Positions 23,181 through 31,107 of a stretch of DNA of 64,000 nt are shown here, piece by piece. Both the position numbers and the translations under genes were made by a program. Source of the DNA: Solen grandis. Lineage: Eukaryota; Mollusca; Bivalvia; Adapedonta; Solenidae. The notes below the pieces were generated by a model. That model saw nothing but the letters and a program-made list of their open reading frames with translations, ran no database searches and was not told the origin of the DNA. The stretch lies in contig CM037792.1 of the NCBI GenBank assembly GCA_021229015.1, positions 1,525,531-1,589,530 of the forward strand, written 5' to 3'. Each line of letters opens with the position of its first letter. Within the stretch, counting starts at the first letter, position 1.

Positions 23181-23360
23181 GACGGAGTGCTCGGCCTCTC
23201 CGTCGAGTGGGATATTCTCGGTCCGCGCCAGAGCTCTGAAGGCGTCCACAATAAGGCTGAAGAAGTTCGTCACATTGCCTAATATGTTCGTCGCTACCAC
23301 GGCGCCTTGGTGCACCTCATTAACTACTTTCTTTCGGTTTGGAGTTGCTTGGGTAGACAT
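23127..23360 (-). CDS. Divergent paralogue of the 80-residue membrane protein (77 residues)
   Basis: The start (MSTQATPNRKKVVNEVHQGAVVA) matches the start of the 22753-22995 product. After about residue 25 it diverges, and the tail is Ala/Ser/Asn-rich (SVSNASMAAASNASIA), probably a chance extension through duplicated antisense sequence. One hydrophobic segment remains. It is likely a by-product of the tandem duplication rather than a needed gene, though the frame is open. Confidence 0.45.
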   Translation of the reverse strand: MSTQATPNRKKVVNEVHQGAVVATNILGNVTNFFSLIVDAFRALARTENIPLDGEAEHSVSNASMAAASNASIADVR

Positions 23361-23362
23361 GA

Positions 23363-23824
23363 TTATTCCATGCGATGTGGGTCGCGTCTATAAGAACCGC
23401 GGTTACTTTCCTCTAATTCTAGGACTGGCGGATGGGTTGGAGCTGGCGATGCGCCCTCCTTAACCTTCCAAAATAATCCAGCTAGGACTGCTACAGCTCC
23501 AGCGTACATCAGCCATTGAGGCATTGCTGGCGGGGCTTTGTGCCCGTCTGATGGAGTGCGCGGCCGCTCCGTCGAGTGGGACCCCCTCGGCTCTGCCGGC
23601 TGCTCCGCCACCGTGGCCTTAAACCCCTGTAACTCATTCAGGAGTGCCTGCTGCTTCCTTTTTCTCGCCTCTGCCCCTGCCCGCCCAGCAGCCACCCGCT
23701 TAGGGTCCTTTGTCCTAGTCACCCTCTCTGGCCGGACTTCCTCCGGCGCACGGACTGGTGTCGCCTCCTCCTTTGGCGGCGCCTCCTCCGGTGTTCCCTC
23801 CATTGCTACGGTTTGTTCCGCCAT
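23363..23824 (-). CDS. Basic, single-span membrane protein, 153 residues
   Basis: Residues 1-35 are Glu/Pro-rich. Residues 35-65 are strongly basic (TRTKDPKRVAAGRAGAEARK), so binding of DNA or an acidic partner is possible. A middle linker follows, then one clear transmembrane helix at about 108-124 (LMYAGAVAVLAGLFW). The basic KDPKxVAAG pattern is one I associate with the same kind of element in other invertebrates. The gene overlaps the 3' end of the next gene (23715 on) by about 110 nt. The last residues extend into the repeat shared with 22996-23180. Confidence 0.65.
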   Translation of the reverse strand: MAEQTVAMEGTPEEAPPKEEATPVRAPEEVRPERVTRTKDPKRVAAGRAGAEARKRKQQALLNELQGFKATVAEQPAEPRGSHSTERPRTPSDGHKAPPAMPQWLMYAGAVAVLAGLFWKVKEGASPAPTHPPVLELEESNRGSYRRDPHRME

Positions 23825-24446
23825 CGTCCTCAGTAGATGCTTGGCAGTGTTTAAATGAGCTTAGCATTGCTGTAACAGGAGCTAAGTATATGCCACAGCG
23901 GTGGTATAGCTCGCAGGTGATGGTATTTAAGGCATGCCCAACAAACGGATCTGCCTCGAGGTCGGCAATCAGTAAAGGCTGTTTATCAGCCGGAATCGGG
24001 AGCAAACGGATAGCCGCCATGGTGTAAATCTGCAGCACCGCAGAGCCAAGGGTCTTGGTCATACTAGCCCCCAGTCGAGCCTCATATCGGGCGTAGAGCC
24101 TGCCAAACTCCTCATCGGATAGACGATCGATTTGATCGGCGGAAATCTCTCTGCCAATGTACTGCTTTGACTTCCCCCCAATAGCGAGCGCAACCAACCG
24201 CTGTCTCTGCTCATGTCGTTCTGCTTTTTCGGGCTCATCGCCCTCTACCCGGCCACGAGGTCGATCAACGACCTGCACAGTCGGCAGGTCGGCAAGGAGC
24301 TCGTCAATAATGTCGTCGCATTCCATTGCAATAGTCACATACCTCCCCACTCTAATTGTGATGAAAATAAAAAGTAACGCGGCGCTCCAGACGCATGCGC
24401 CAACAACATATAGGCCTTTCATGCTAGCACGTGGGGCCAAGAACAT
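23715..24446 (-). CDS. Conserved element protein with optional N-terminal membrane helix (about 203-243 residues)
   Basis: Three in-frame starts are possible: 24446; 24422 (MKGLYVVGACVWSAALLFIF, giving a membrane helix); and 24326 (MECDDIIDELL, soluble). The conserved core (KSKQYIGREISADQIDRLSD, then RLYARYEARLGASMTKTLG) is helical and of a family I link to such elements. The function is unknown. The Gly/Asn-rich last 38 residues overlap the start of the 153-residue gene and may be non-native. The 24422 start lies in the second copy of a 38-bp direct duplication just after the ATPase stop, so the membrane segment could once have been a separate small gene. Confidence 0.65.
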   Translation of the reverse strand: MFLAPRASMKGLYVVGACVWSAALLFIFITIRVGRYVTIAMECDDIIDELLADLPTVQVVDRPRGRVEGDEPEKAERHEQRQRLVALAIGGKSKQYIGREISADQIDRLSDEEFGRLYARYEARLGASMTKTLGSAVLQIYTMAAIRLLPIPADKQPLLIADLEADPFVGHALNTITCELYHRCGIYLAPVTAMLSSFKHCQASTEDDGGTNRSNGGNTGGGAAKGGGDTSPCAGGSPAREGD

Positions 24447-24471
24447 ATAGGCCTTTCATGCTAGCACGTGA
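24405..24471. repeat. Direct duplication, period 38 bp
   Basis: A 29-bp block (acatataggcctttcatgct continuing to agcacgtg) occurs twice, separated by 9 bp. It spans the end of the ATPase gene and the start of the following minus-strand frame. On the minus strand each copy carries a tag stop and an ATG, so the duplication gives two possible starts for the downstream protein. Confidence 0.85.
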
Positions 24472-25103
24472 TAACTACTTGGCTGCGAGGTGTTTAAAAT
24501 AAGCTTTGCGTGCCTCATTTTGGCGAGTCGTTGACGCACGGCGTGTCTTTCGTCTGCGGGGATAATGTCATTTTCGCGCAAGCACTCTTCGAAACTGTCC
24601 CGATCCTTGCAGTGGAAGAGGGCGACCCAACGCGTTTGCTCTCGGAGATCTTTGAGGATGGCGTTGTACCTCTGAGCCAGGACCCAGACCGATTGCTTGG
24701 CATGCCGGCCGCTGAATGCCAACTCTGAGAGCATATCCTTTTTCTTGGTGAGCTGTTTACTCGCGGCCATGTCATCGATGACGAACAACGTCGGCTCACC
24801 CTGAAATACTCGGTAGAAAGCGCGCAAATAGTCGTGAAGCCGTTCACCCGGATCCAGAACATAAACCTCCTCGTCTGTACACACCCATGCGCGCTCCAGA
24901 TAGGTGGTGTTGTGCCTGATCGTGGGACACAGGATTACGACGTGCTCGAAACGGTCGCGGTATGGGCCCTCGAGGAGGTCAAGCACAAATTTCGTTTTCC
25001 CGCAGCCAGTCATGCCGCAGATTATCGCCGAGTGGGGCTCAGTGACTAAGTCGCTAGTAAATAGCCGACACGAATCGCCCATCCTCGATGTTGAGCTGCG
25101 CAT
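24456..25103 (-). CDS. Genome-packaging ATPase (FtsK/HerA, poxvirus A32-like)
   Basis: The 215-residue P-loop ATPase would pump element DNA into capsids. Walker A is GMTGCGKT (residues 30-37), Walker B is LFVIDD (106-111), and a SGRHAKQSVWVLAQRY segment (131-146) supplies the sensor-type Gln/Arg region of A32-like enzymes. The length fits Polinton and polinton-like packaging ATPases. The first in-frame Met is at 25103, and a second (MGDSCRLF) at 25082 is equally credible. Both overlap the end of the capsid gene (stop at 25054). The gene looks intact. Confidence 0.9.
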   Translation of the reverse strand: MRSSTSRMGDSCRLFTSDLVTEPHSAIICGMTGCGKTKFVLDLLEGPYRDRFEHVVILCPTIRHNTTYLERAWVCTDEEVYVLDPGERLHDYLRAFYRVFQGEPTLFVIDDMAASKQLTKKKDMLSELAFSGRHAKQSVWVLAQRYNAILKDLREQTRWVALFHCKDRDSFEECLRENDIIPADERHAVRQRLAKMRHAKLILNTSQPSSYHVLA

Positions 25104-26349
25104 CCATGATTACGAAGAGGTAAATGTTCAATGGAGCTTCAGCTTCTGCTTCTTTGGCGATCTGGATCGTAATACCCGAGCTCCCGTTTTCGACCCGGCG
25201 GCCATTGCCGTGCAGGCCGTCGTCGTCGGTTGACCTCAAGTCCAGCCAGAGAGCGAACTCCTCCGTGAGGTACTTGCCCAGGTCGCAGGCGTGGACACTG
25301 AGGTCCTTGGCCACCATAGCCACTTCGGGATGCCGTTTTAATCCGCCCGCCATTAGTTTTCTGACCTCGTCCCACGCCTGGTAAGGGCGCATGCCATTCG
25401 CATAGAGCTGGTTTGAAACGCCCTCGACAGTGACCTCCACCTTCGTGATCTTGGGGTTGTAGAACGCCTCGCTCTGGCGAGTAAATGCATCAGCCGGTTC
25501 CTCGAAGAGCATCAAGATCCCCTTCATCGATCGAGCGGGGACGTTCAGGTTGATGTTCCACAGCGTGTCCTCCTTGTTCGCCACTATTCTGCGGTGTCGG
25601 AGGACCTTGTCGTAGAGGATCGCCATCTTCCCCGCATACTGGTTGCGGATGTTGTCGGCCAGCTCCCTGTTAGTCACCTTCTCGAACTCCAAGGAAATGC
25701 CCTCGACTGAGTATTTGGCAGCCGCGTCACCGGCTGCCCGGACTACACGGTCGTAATCGTTGAACGTAAATTCGTATTCCAGCCTGTCACCGAAAGCGGC
25801 CTGAAAGAAGGGCACGTGACTCTCCAAGAGTTCGAAGTCGAGTGGGATGTAGAAGCGGTTCCCGTAAGCCTTGGCAACAGCGACGTCCTTCGCCTTGTTA
25901 GTCACCTTGTCTCCAGCATCGAGTCTATTCTTCGTTACGTTTCTGTCCTTCGTGGTGTCAATACCCTGGTACTGTGAGTTCGCCCGCTCGTTGTCGGTTT
26001 TCCAGAGGTCCACGTAGCACCAGAACACATCGCTGTCATCGATGCTCATGACCTCGTTCCCAGAAATTTTGATCGTGATCTTCTTCACGATGGCCCTACC
26101 AAGATTATTGACCACTAGGCGGTTAGCATCGGTTGAGTCCAGCTTGATTTGGAATGCTAAACGAGTTGTTCCGGGGACTATGACATCATTAGCCCCAAGG
26201 CTCGGGAACCTCACTAAGAGATTCTGATTTTTGTCGATTGTGGAGGGGTTGTTTGTGATTACAACCGTTTGGCGAGTGCCTTTGATCCCTAGGGGTTCTC
26301 TCAGGCGTCGGTGCGGGTTGAGCTTTCTACCGTATGCGCTTTGTGCCAT
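25054..26349 (-). CDS. Probable major capsid protein, 431 residues
   Basis: This is the largest intact structural candidate, just upstream of the packaging ATPase, the position expected for a capsid gene. Beta-rich text throughout (DVIVPGTTRLAFQIKL, KKITIKISGNEVMSI, DRLEYEFTFNDYDRV, KVEVTVEGVSNQLYANG) fits a jelly-roll protein. It belongs to a family I recall as unannotated proteins of virus-like elements in aquatic invertebrates. Double jelly-roll capsid proteins of Polintons are usually longer, so the fold is inferred, not shown. The start at MAQSAYGRKLNPHRR is good: it faces a 38-bp divergent spacer with the next gene. Intact. Confidence 0.7.
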   Translation of the reverse strand: MAQSAYGRKLNPHRRLREPLGIKGTRQTVVITNNPSTIDKNQNLLVRFPSLGANDVIVPGTTRLAFQIKLDSTDANRLVVNNLGRAIVKKITIKISGNEVMSIDDSDVFWCYVDLWKTDNERANSQYQGIDTTKDRNVTKNRLDAGDKVTNKAKDVAVAKAYGNRFYIPLDFELLESHVPFFQAAFGDRLEYEFTFNDYDRVVRAAGDAAAKYSVEGISLEFEKVTNRELADNIRNQYAGKMAILYDKVLRHRRIVANKEDTLWNINLNVPARSMKGILMLFEEPADAFTRQSEAFYNPKITKVEVTVEGVSNQLYANGMRPYQAWDEVRKLMAGGLKRHPEVAMVAKDLSVHACDLGKYLTEEFALWLDLRSTDDDGLHGNGRRVENGSSGITIQIAKEAEAEAPLNIYLFVIMDAQLNIEDGRFVSAIY

Positions 26350-26387
26350 GATAATGTATTGAACTCGCAGACGTTTGGGTCTAATAC
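26350..26387. promoter_or_regulatory. Short divergent intergenic region between capsid and plus-strand gene
   Basis: Only 38 bp separate the two divergent start codons. The spacer carries an inverted pair, atgtatt near the capsid start and aatacat near the other start. This symmetry would suit a shared bidirectional promoter. No experimental or family evidence supports a specific motif. Confidence 0.35.
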
Positions 26388-27607
26388 ATGATTATGGCCG
26401 ATGAAGATATACCACTACAAGATTTCAGCGACCGGACGTCGCCGGCCGATGACGTCATCGCAACCACATCGCTTTCCAATGAATTACTCATGGATGCCGT
26501 TAATGAGTTTTATAACAATTTGAATGAGGGATCTCCCGCCGCCGGTAAGGACTACAATAAATTTGTGGTCGACAGAAAGGGTCAACTCCGCCTAAGGGCT
26601 CATCCGGATGTTGATCTGATCAATGCTCGCGACGGAAGACCCCTAAAGCTAACCACTATAGCAGGTAAGATAGGGAAAGGGGTTCGGCAATAGTCCGTGA
26701 GGAACTCGGTTTCTCGGACTGGAGTAGGAAAAAGATGATTCTACCCGCTGAAGCTCTCACCCAGATACAGCGGGCTGATGGAGTACTGGGCGAAGCGGCC
26801 GGCGGAAGTCTTGAGGTGGTAGATGTCGACAGAGCAACCCACGCCCTGACGGAAGCGGAGGAGACCGCGTTGAAAACGATCAACGACTCACCACTGAGTA
26901 CATCGGACTTGGACAGGTCCGAGTTAGTAATGCGGTACCGGGAACTCCGAGGACTCGATAAGGCTATGCAAACCCAGCGCGGTGAGCTTGTTAATAACCT
27001 GGCAAGGCTCTCTGAGCTCGACAGACACATTGAACGGGAAAAAAGAAAACTGGGAGAAACAGAAGACGAGCAGCTGCGGCGGGAGATCAGACAGCGCATC
27101 GCTGATCTTAATGACCAGCGGGCGGCTAGGCTCGAGGCGGCTTCGTTCAACCGAGAAGCTCTCAGATCGCAGATCGGCCGGATTCGGGACACCCTGCGGC
27201 GAATGATGCATGAAGACGCCACGCTGGCTGAACGGATCAAGACTCTCTTCCGAGAGCAGGGGATCACCGTCGTGTCCATCCTCACGGCGATGGGGATGAC
27301 CATCAGCACGCTCGTTCTAGCACTAACAAGAGGCGGTGCAGGCGGGGCCACTCCCCCTGCGCCAACTGATAAGGGTGGGGTAAAAGAATGGGTGAAAAAG
27401 CAGCTGAAAGCTCTCGCCACCCTTCTTGGTAAGCTTGCGGGTAAGCTCGCGGCCGCCATCCCCGGCATCATAGGCAGCGTGGTTTCGTGGTTGCTGTCGA
27501 CCGCCGGCAAGGCAGTTGGATGGCTTGCTGAGCACACTTGGGCGTTGGTCATTGCTGTTGGAGGCCTGTTGCTAGTCGCAACTCGCGAGTGGCTAGCGAA
27601 GCGCTAG
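26388..27607 (+). pseudogene. Coiled-coil, membrane-active structural candidate; split by a frameshift
   Basis: Two adjacent open segments, 26388-26693 and one containing 26735-27607, together match a single protein family I recall from related elements. Coding in the second frame extends back to about 26678, and the switch falls in a G/A homopolymer tract at about 26671-26684. The N-terminal part is acidic (MADEDIPLQDFSD). A long charged coiled coil follows (about 26930-27240), then a hydrophobic helix (ITVVSILTAMGMTISTLVLAL), a Lys-rich linker and a Gly/Ala-rich amphipathic C-terminus (GKLAAAIPGIIGSVVSWLL) ending in a second membrane helix. The layout could suit a membrane-interacting minor virion protein (inference). 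A one-base assembly error could also cause the break. Confidence 0.65.
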
Positions 27608-28843
27608 CTAAAGGGCCACTAGCCCGACCGCAATTCCGCCCACAACCAGAGCCCTTTTCTCGTCGGAGTGTGCCCGCGCAGCTGCTGCGTTTGCAGCGGG
27701 CAGCGTTGATACTCCCTTATGAGTCGGTGGGTCTGCCCGCGGAGGCCCCGCGATTTTACCATCATCGAAGCTGCCATGCTGCAGCCCCTGAACTGGAGCA
27801 GAGTTGCTTTGAACCGTGCCTATGGGGGGGTCCTTCTGAATTTTGTTGCCCGCGATTTTACCATCATCGAAGCTGTCATGCCCCTGAACTGGAGCAGAGT
27901 TGCTTTGAACCGTGCCGATGAAGAGGCCGGCCGGAGCCCTCAGAATTTTGTTGTTGTAGCCCGCGATGCCTGGATTTATATTAAGAAGCATGTCGCTTGG
28001 AGCCATGTACAGTCCTGTCCCAAAGACCATGTTAAGCTCACTCCCGGCGTACTGCAGAACGCCTTGGTAACGGGTGATAGAGGCCTGGATGTCAACCGGA
28101 GAGTTGATCGCATCTTCCACTAGTGCTAGGAACTGCTTTTGAGCCTCGAAGCCGCCCGATGTCTTGTCGATGATCCTGGACTTGGTTTGTGCCTGGGCAC
28201 CGAGCAGAGCCCACACATATGTCCGGATTGAGTCGTTGATTCGCTCCATGCCGGCTTGGGTGAAGCCTTTCGAGTTGTCAAGCACGAACGTGCTCCAAGA
28301 GCCGTCAACGCCGGGATCTTGCTCGATGAACTCGATGTGGGCCTTTTTAGGCGGTAGCCAGTCGCACGATGAAACTCCACAATGACGGCCTCCAGAGACC
28401 TCCGAGCCGAATGTCATGTGTTCGGGGTCTAGGCTTCCGGCGTTCTGCCTGGCGATGTGTTTTGCCTGATTGTCGTGTCGGAAGTCTGTCTGGGTCCACG
28501 CAACGTGCCCCCTGGTGTGAACGTCCCCCAGGCCGCGGCTGTTCGGATACTCTTTCTGACGCCAGTCTGTCTGGGGATCGACCCCGAATTCCTGGCAAAG
28601 CCGTTCATACGCTCTCCGGTCGTATGTATTGTTTAGGGGGTCCCAGGATGCGTCCTGTGGGAGGGCGCATTTCATTTCCGCCAGAATGCGTCTTATGGTG
28701 TAGTAGGCGTGAAAGAGGTATACAGATTGAATGAGCAGATTCTTGTGCCCCGCCGGCCCATTCAGGTGGTCATTAAATGAAACTCCCGAACCGGAAGTTG
28801 CGCACCAGACTGCAAAGTTGACCTGGTTCTGCCAGAACTGCAT
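27608..28843 (-). CDS. Conserved structural candidate with internal duplication, 411 residues
   Basis: The N-terminal 300 residues (MQFWQNQVNFAVWCATSGSG, NDSIRTYVWALLGAQAQTKS, MVFGTGLYMAPSDMLL) are a conserved family in such elements in my recollection. The gene's size and its convergence with the coiled-coil gene suggest a virion protein. The C-terminal region has two copies of a Gly-Thr-Val-Gln-Ser-Asn-Ser-Ala-Pro-Val-Gln-Gly unit encoded by direct repeats 102 bp apart (27748 and 27850). The protein ends in a short hydrophobic helix (ALVVGGIAVGLVAL). Its start overlaps the 80-residue frame upstream by about 70 nt in another frame; the two may be one gene broken by a frameshift near 28845. 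Confidence 0.65.
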   Translation of the reverse strand: MQFWQNQVNFAVWCATSGSGVSFNDHLNGPAGHKNLLIQSVYLFHAYYTIRRILAEMKCALPQDASWDPLNNTYDRRAYERLCQEFGVDPQTDWRQKEYPNSRGLGDVHTRGHVAWTQTDFRHDNQAKHIARQNAGSLDPEHMTFGSEVSGGRHCGVSSCDWLPPKKAHIEFIEQDPGVDGSWSTFVLDNSKGFTQAGMERINDSIRTYVWALLGAQAQTKSRIIDKTSGGFEAQKQFLALVEDAINSPVDIQASITRYQGVLQYAGSELNMVFGTGLYMAPSDMLLNINPGIAGYNNKILRAPAGLFIGTVQSNSAPVQGHDSFDDGKIAGNKIQKDPPIGTVQSNSAPVQGLQHGSFDDGKIAGPPRADPPTHKGVSTLPAANAAAARAHSDEKRALVVGGIAVGLVAL

Positions 28844-29015
28844 CTGTTTTGACCCTGGGTAGACGGTACTGGCGCCAGATGTCGGGCATTTTCGCAGAGA
28901 AGACCTTGCCGGGGGCGGCTACGATCTGTATCGTGGACAAGTTGTTGGCGGTTAGGCTCCGCTGATACCCCCCTGCCTTATACTTCGCACCGCTATTGAA
29001 CGTAAATACCTCCAT
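28773..29015 (-). CDS. 80-residue frame; possible N-terminal part of the 411-residue protein
   Basis: The text MEVFTFNSGAKYKAGGYQRS through MPDIWRQYRLPRVKTD looks like authentic viral coding. The last 25 residues run over the start of the 411-residue protein in a different frame. A single-base slip near 28845-28850 would join the two, and the start here sits only 14 bp from the divergent plus-strand gene, as a real gene start would. Whether the pair is one broken gene or two overlapping genes cannot be settled by eye. Confidence 0.5.
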   Translation of the reverse strand: MEVFTFNSGAKYKAGGYQRSLTANNLSTIQIVAAPGKVFSAKMPDIWRQYRLPRVKTDAVLAEPGQLCSLVRNFRFGSFI

Positions 29016-29029
29016 CGGAATATTGCAAG

Positions 29030-29689
29030 ATGTTTCAGACGATTACTGATATAACTACGAGCCCAACCTACCTCCAAAAGCCAATCGACAATAGAGGCGG
29101 ATGTCTCAGAGTCGGGCTGCGGTCCATCACATACACGATTGGCTGGTTCAATGTCACAAAAAACGAGGCGGTCACGTCCAAAGGGGTGAGAAAGATGGTT
29201 CCTCCCGGACTTTGGACTCTTCAGCAGCTACGTTCGTATTTCAACTCCTTGTTCGAGGACCTAATCCTAGCGCCGAACGAGACAACCGGACTCCTCGCTA
29301 TCAAACCTAATGAAAGGGGCGTACATTTCACGGAGGGGTTGCTGCAGCTTCTTGGCTTCGACCAGACCCAAATGCCGATCAGCCCACACACGGGTGTGCG
29401 TGGGCTGCGTCCGGTAAATTTCAGTCCGAACAGATTGTTGTTCATTCATCTGGAGCAGCTAAACACTACCGAGAACGCCCTGAACGGCGCCCCCAGTAGT
29501 CTGCTCGCCGCTGTCGCCGTTGGAGACTGGGAATACGGGGAGATTAAAACGTCAGTATTCCCCAATCCCGAGTTCAAGCTTCTGAGACAGGGTACCATCT
29601 CAGAGCTTTCTCTCTCAGTTAGAGACGAGCGTGGTAACATTATAAACAACCACGGCTTGCCAGTGACTGTCGACCTTGAGGTGAAATGA
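29030..29689 (+). CDS. Putative minor capsid (penton-like) protein, 219 residues
   Basis: The sequence is beta-rich with no membrane helix: LRVGLRSITYTIGWFNV, NRLLFIHLEQLNTTEN, then ELSLSVRDERGNIINNHGLP and a final TVDLEV strand. Its size and beta content fit a single jelly-roll minor capsid protein of the kind Polintons encode beside the main capsid, but this is an inference. The stop overlaps the start of the next gene by 4 bp (ATGA at 29686-29689), which suggests coupled expression. Intact. Confidence 0.55.
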   Translation: MFQTITDITTSPTYLQKPIDNRGGCLRVGLRSITYTIGWFNVTKNEAVTSKGVRKMVPPGLWTLQQLRSYFNSLFEDLILAPNETTGLLAIKPNERGVHFTEGLLQLLGFDQTQMPISPHTGVRGLRPVNFSPNRLLFIHLEQLNTTENALNGAPSSLLAAVAVGDWEYGEIKTSVFPNPEFKLLRQGTISELSLSVRDERGNIINNHGLPVTVDLEVK

Positions 29690-30465
29690 GTATCTTTGGC
29701 GGGCGGGGGTATAAATCCTCTAAGGGCGATTACGCCACTCGGGCTTACGTCGATGCAGTCGCTTCGCGACGGTCCGCACCTCCCGATCTATCGCAGTATC
29801 TCAAAAAGACGGATGATGGAAATGTAGACTTAGAAGGAGGTCGGCTTATGAACGTCGGTGACGTCGCAGGGCCTACTGACGGTGTTTCTGCGAAAATGGT
29901 CCAGACAGCGTGGGACCATTTTAAGGGCGAAGTCGTGAGGAAAAATGGCGGAACGCCCATGGAAGACGACCTTGACCTTGGAGGTCACCGGATCATAAAT
30001 GTACAGCTTCCTCGGCACTCTAAAGATGCCGTAAACAAAGCGTACGTCGATGCAAGGCTCGGTCTAATCCAAATTCCCGACCCCGTAATAACTCTAGTGG
30101 CCGAGGAGCGCGGACCTTTGGTTGGTGGGCAGTTCGAATGGTCGTTCGGCTCCAACTCGGATGGTCTGTCTCAGAGCAAAGTGGGCTACGTCATGATGAA
30201 AAAAGGCAAGATCATTTCAATGTCTCTGTCCGCGGCCGAGCGTGATGGACAGTCGGAGGATCAAGTGTCTGTAGGCGTCACCTTAAATGGACAATTTCAA
30301 CAAGGCTATGATATCACTAAGGTCCAGCACTCTTATGTCGCTTCCAAGACCTTCCTACAGCCTCTACAAGTTGAGAAAGGTGATATTATCAACTTTCAGA
30401 CGCGCGACACGAGTAGGTCCCACGCTTCCGGTGTGGTTGCAGTCCTAATTGAACTGGAGGAGTAA
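29686..30465 (+). CDS. Fibre-like protein with phage-style AYVD repeats, 259 residues
   Basis: Two repeats resemble phage tail-fibre repeats: residues 17-23 (ATRAYVD) and 94-122 (DDLDLGGHRIINVQLP then DAVNKAYVD), with a weaker third (NVDLEGGRLMNVGD, 46-59). In phages such 'LGGxxIxN...DAxxKxYVD' units form trimeric fibre shafts. The C-terminal half (130-259) is beta-rich (GQFEWSFGSNSD, VSVGVTLNGQFQQ, VVAVLIELEE) and could be a receptor-binding or knob domain. The start is fixed by the 4-bp overlap with the gene before it. Intact. Confidence 0.7.
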   Translation: MSIFGGRGYKSSKGDYATRAYVDAVASRRSAPPDLSQYLKKTDDGNVDLEGGRLMNVGDVAGPTDGVSAKMVQTAWDHFKGEVVRKNGGTPMEDDLDLGGHRIINVQLPRHSKDAVNKAYVDARLGLIQIPDPVITLVAEERGPLVGGQFEWSFGSNSDGLSQSKVGYVMMKKGKIISMSLSAAERDGQSEDQVSVGVTLNGQFQQGYDITKVQHSYVASKTFLQPLQVEKGDIINFQTRDTSRSHASGVVAVLIELEE

Positions 30466-30484
30466 CAACATATATTATACGAAT

Positions 30485-31107
30485 ATGAAGGATGAACTAC
30501 AACAACCTACGGCACCGCCTCTGTATCCCTCCCTGCCAACTGAGGGCGATGGCCACGCTTACCGTCTTCAACAAATAACGCGCATTCAGGCCGATTTAAC
30601 GCGCGAGGCCGAAAAAAGGTCTGGCCTATGCAAGAAATATAGAAGGGCGTTGAACGCCGTAGATGGCGTTGACGCTGCTTTGGCGGCCGCTGGGGGGGGA
30701 CTTGGAATCGGTGGCGTCTACTTCTTCTCGACAGTCGTGGCCATTCCGGTCGCTGTAGGGCTCGAACTGGGTCTCTCGGTTGTGCGGGTCTCTGTGTTAT
30801 TGGCAAGGTGGCTGGGCGGCGCCTTTCCCGCAAGTACCTCAAGCATCGACGCATTGAGACGATTGCCCGTGTAAAGCTGAATACGATCTCCGACATCGTT
30901 AGCAAATCCCTGACAGACGGTAACATTTCCGACATCGAGTACAGGCTTGTTCTAGATGAGCTCCAGAAGTTTGAAGACCTGAAACGGGAGGTCTATGCCA
31001 AACAGGCGCCATCTCCGGTAAACATGGACGAGCTTCGAAAAAAACTCCTAGACGAAGGCCGCAAAGAAGCGCTCGCAGAAATCGCCAAAAAGTTGAATTC
31101 CTCCTGA
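30485..31107 (+). pseudogene. Membrane protein of the element, split by a frameshift
   Basis: The first segment starts at 30485 (MKDELQQPTAPPLYPSLP, 19 bp after the fibre-like gene) and includes a charged helix (QADLTREAEKRSGLCKKYRR) and a long hydrophobic region (GLGIGGVYFFSTVVAIPVAV). Past about 30800 the family-like text continues in the next frame (RRLSRKYLKHRRIE, then KLNTISDIVSKSLTDGNISD) up to 31107. I recall the two halves as one protein in related elements, so a single-base slip at about 30797-30808 is likely. The PPLYP segment near the start resembles a late-domain or PPxY-like motif, perhaps by chance. Confidence 0.65.

Noticed and set aside
26656..27552. 298-codon antisense frame, Ser/Arg-rich
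   Set aside because: It lies antisense to the recognisable coiled-coil gene. Its composition is typical of shadow frames in GC-rich coding DNA.
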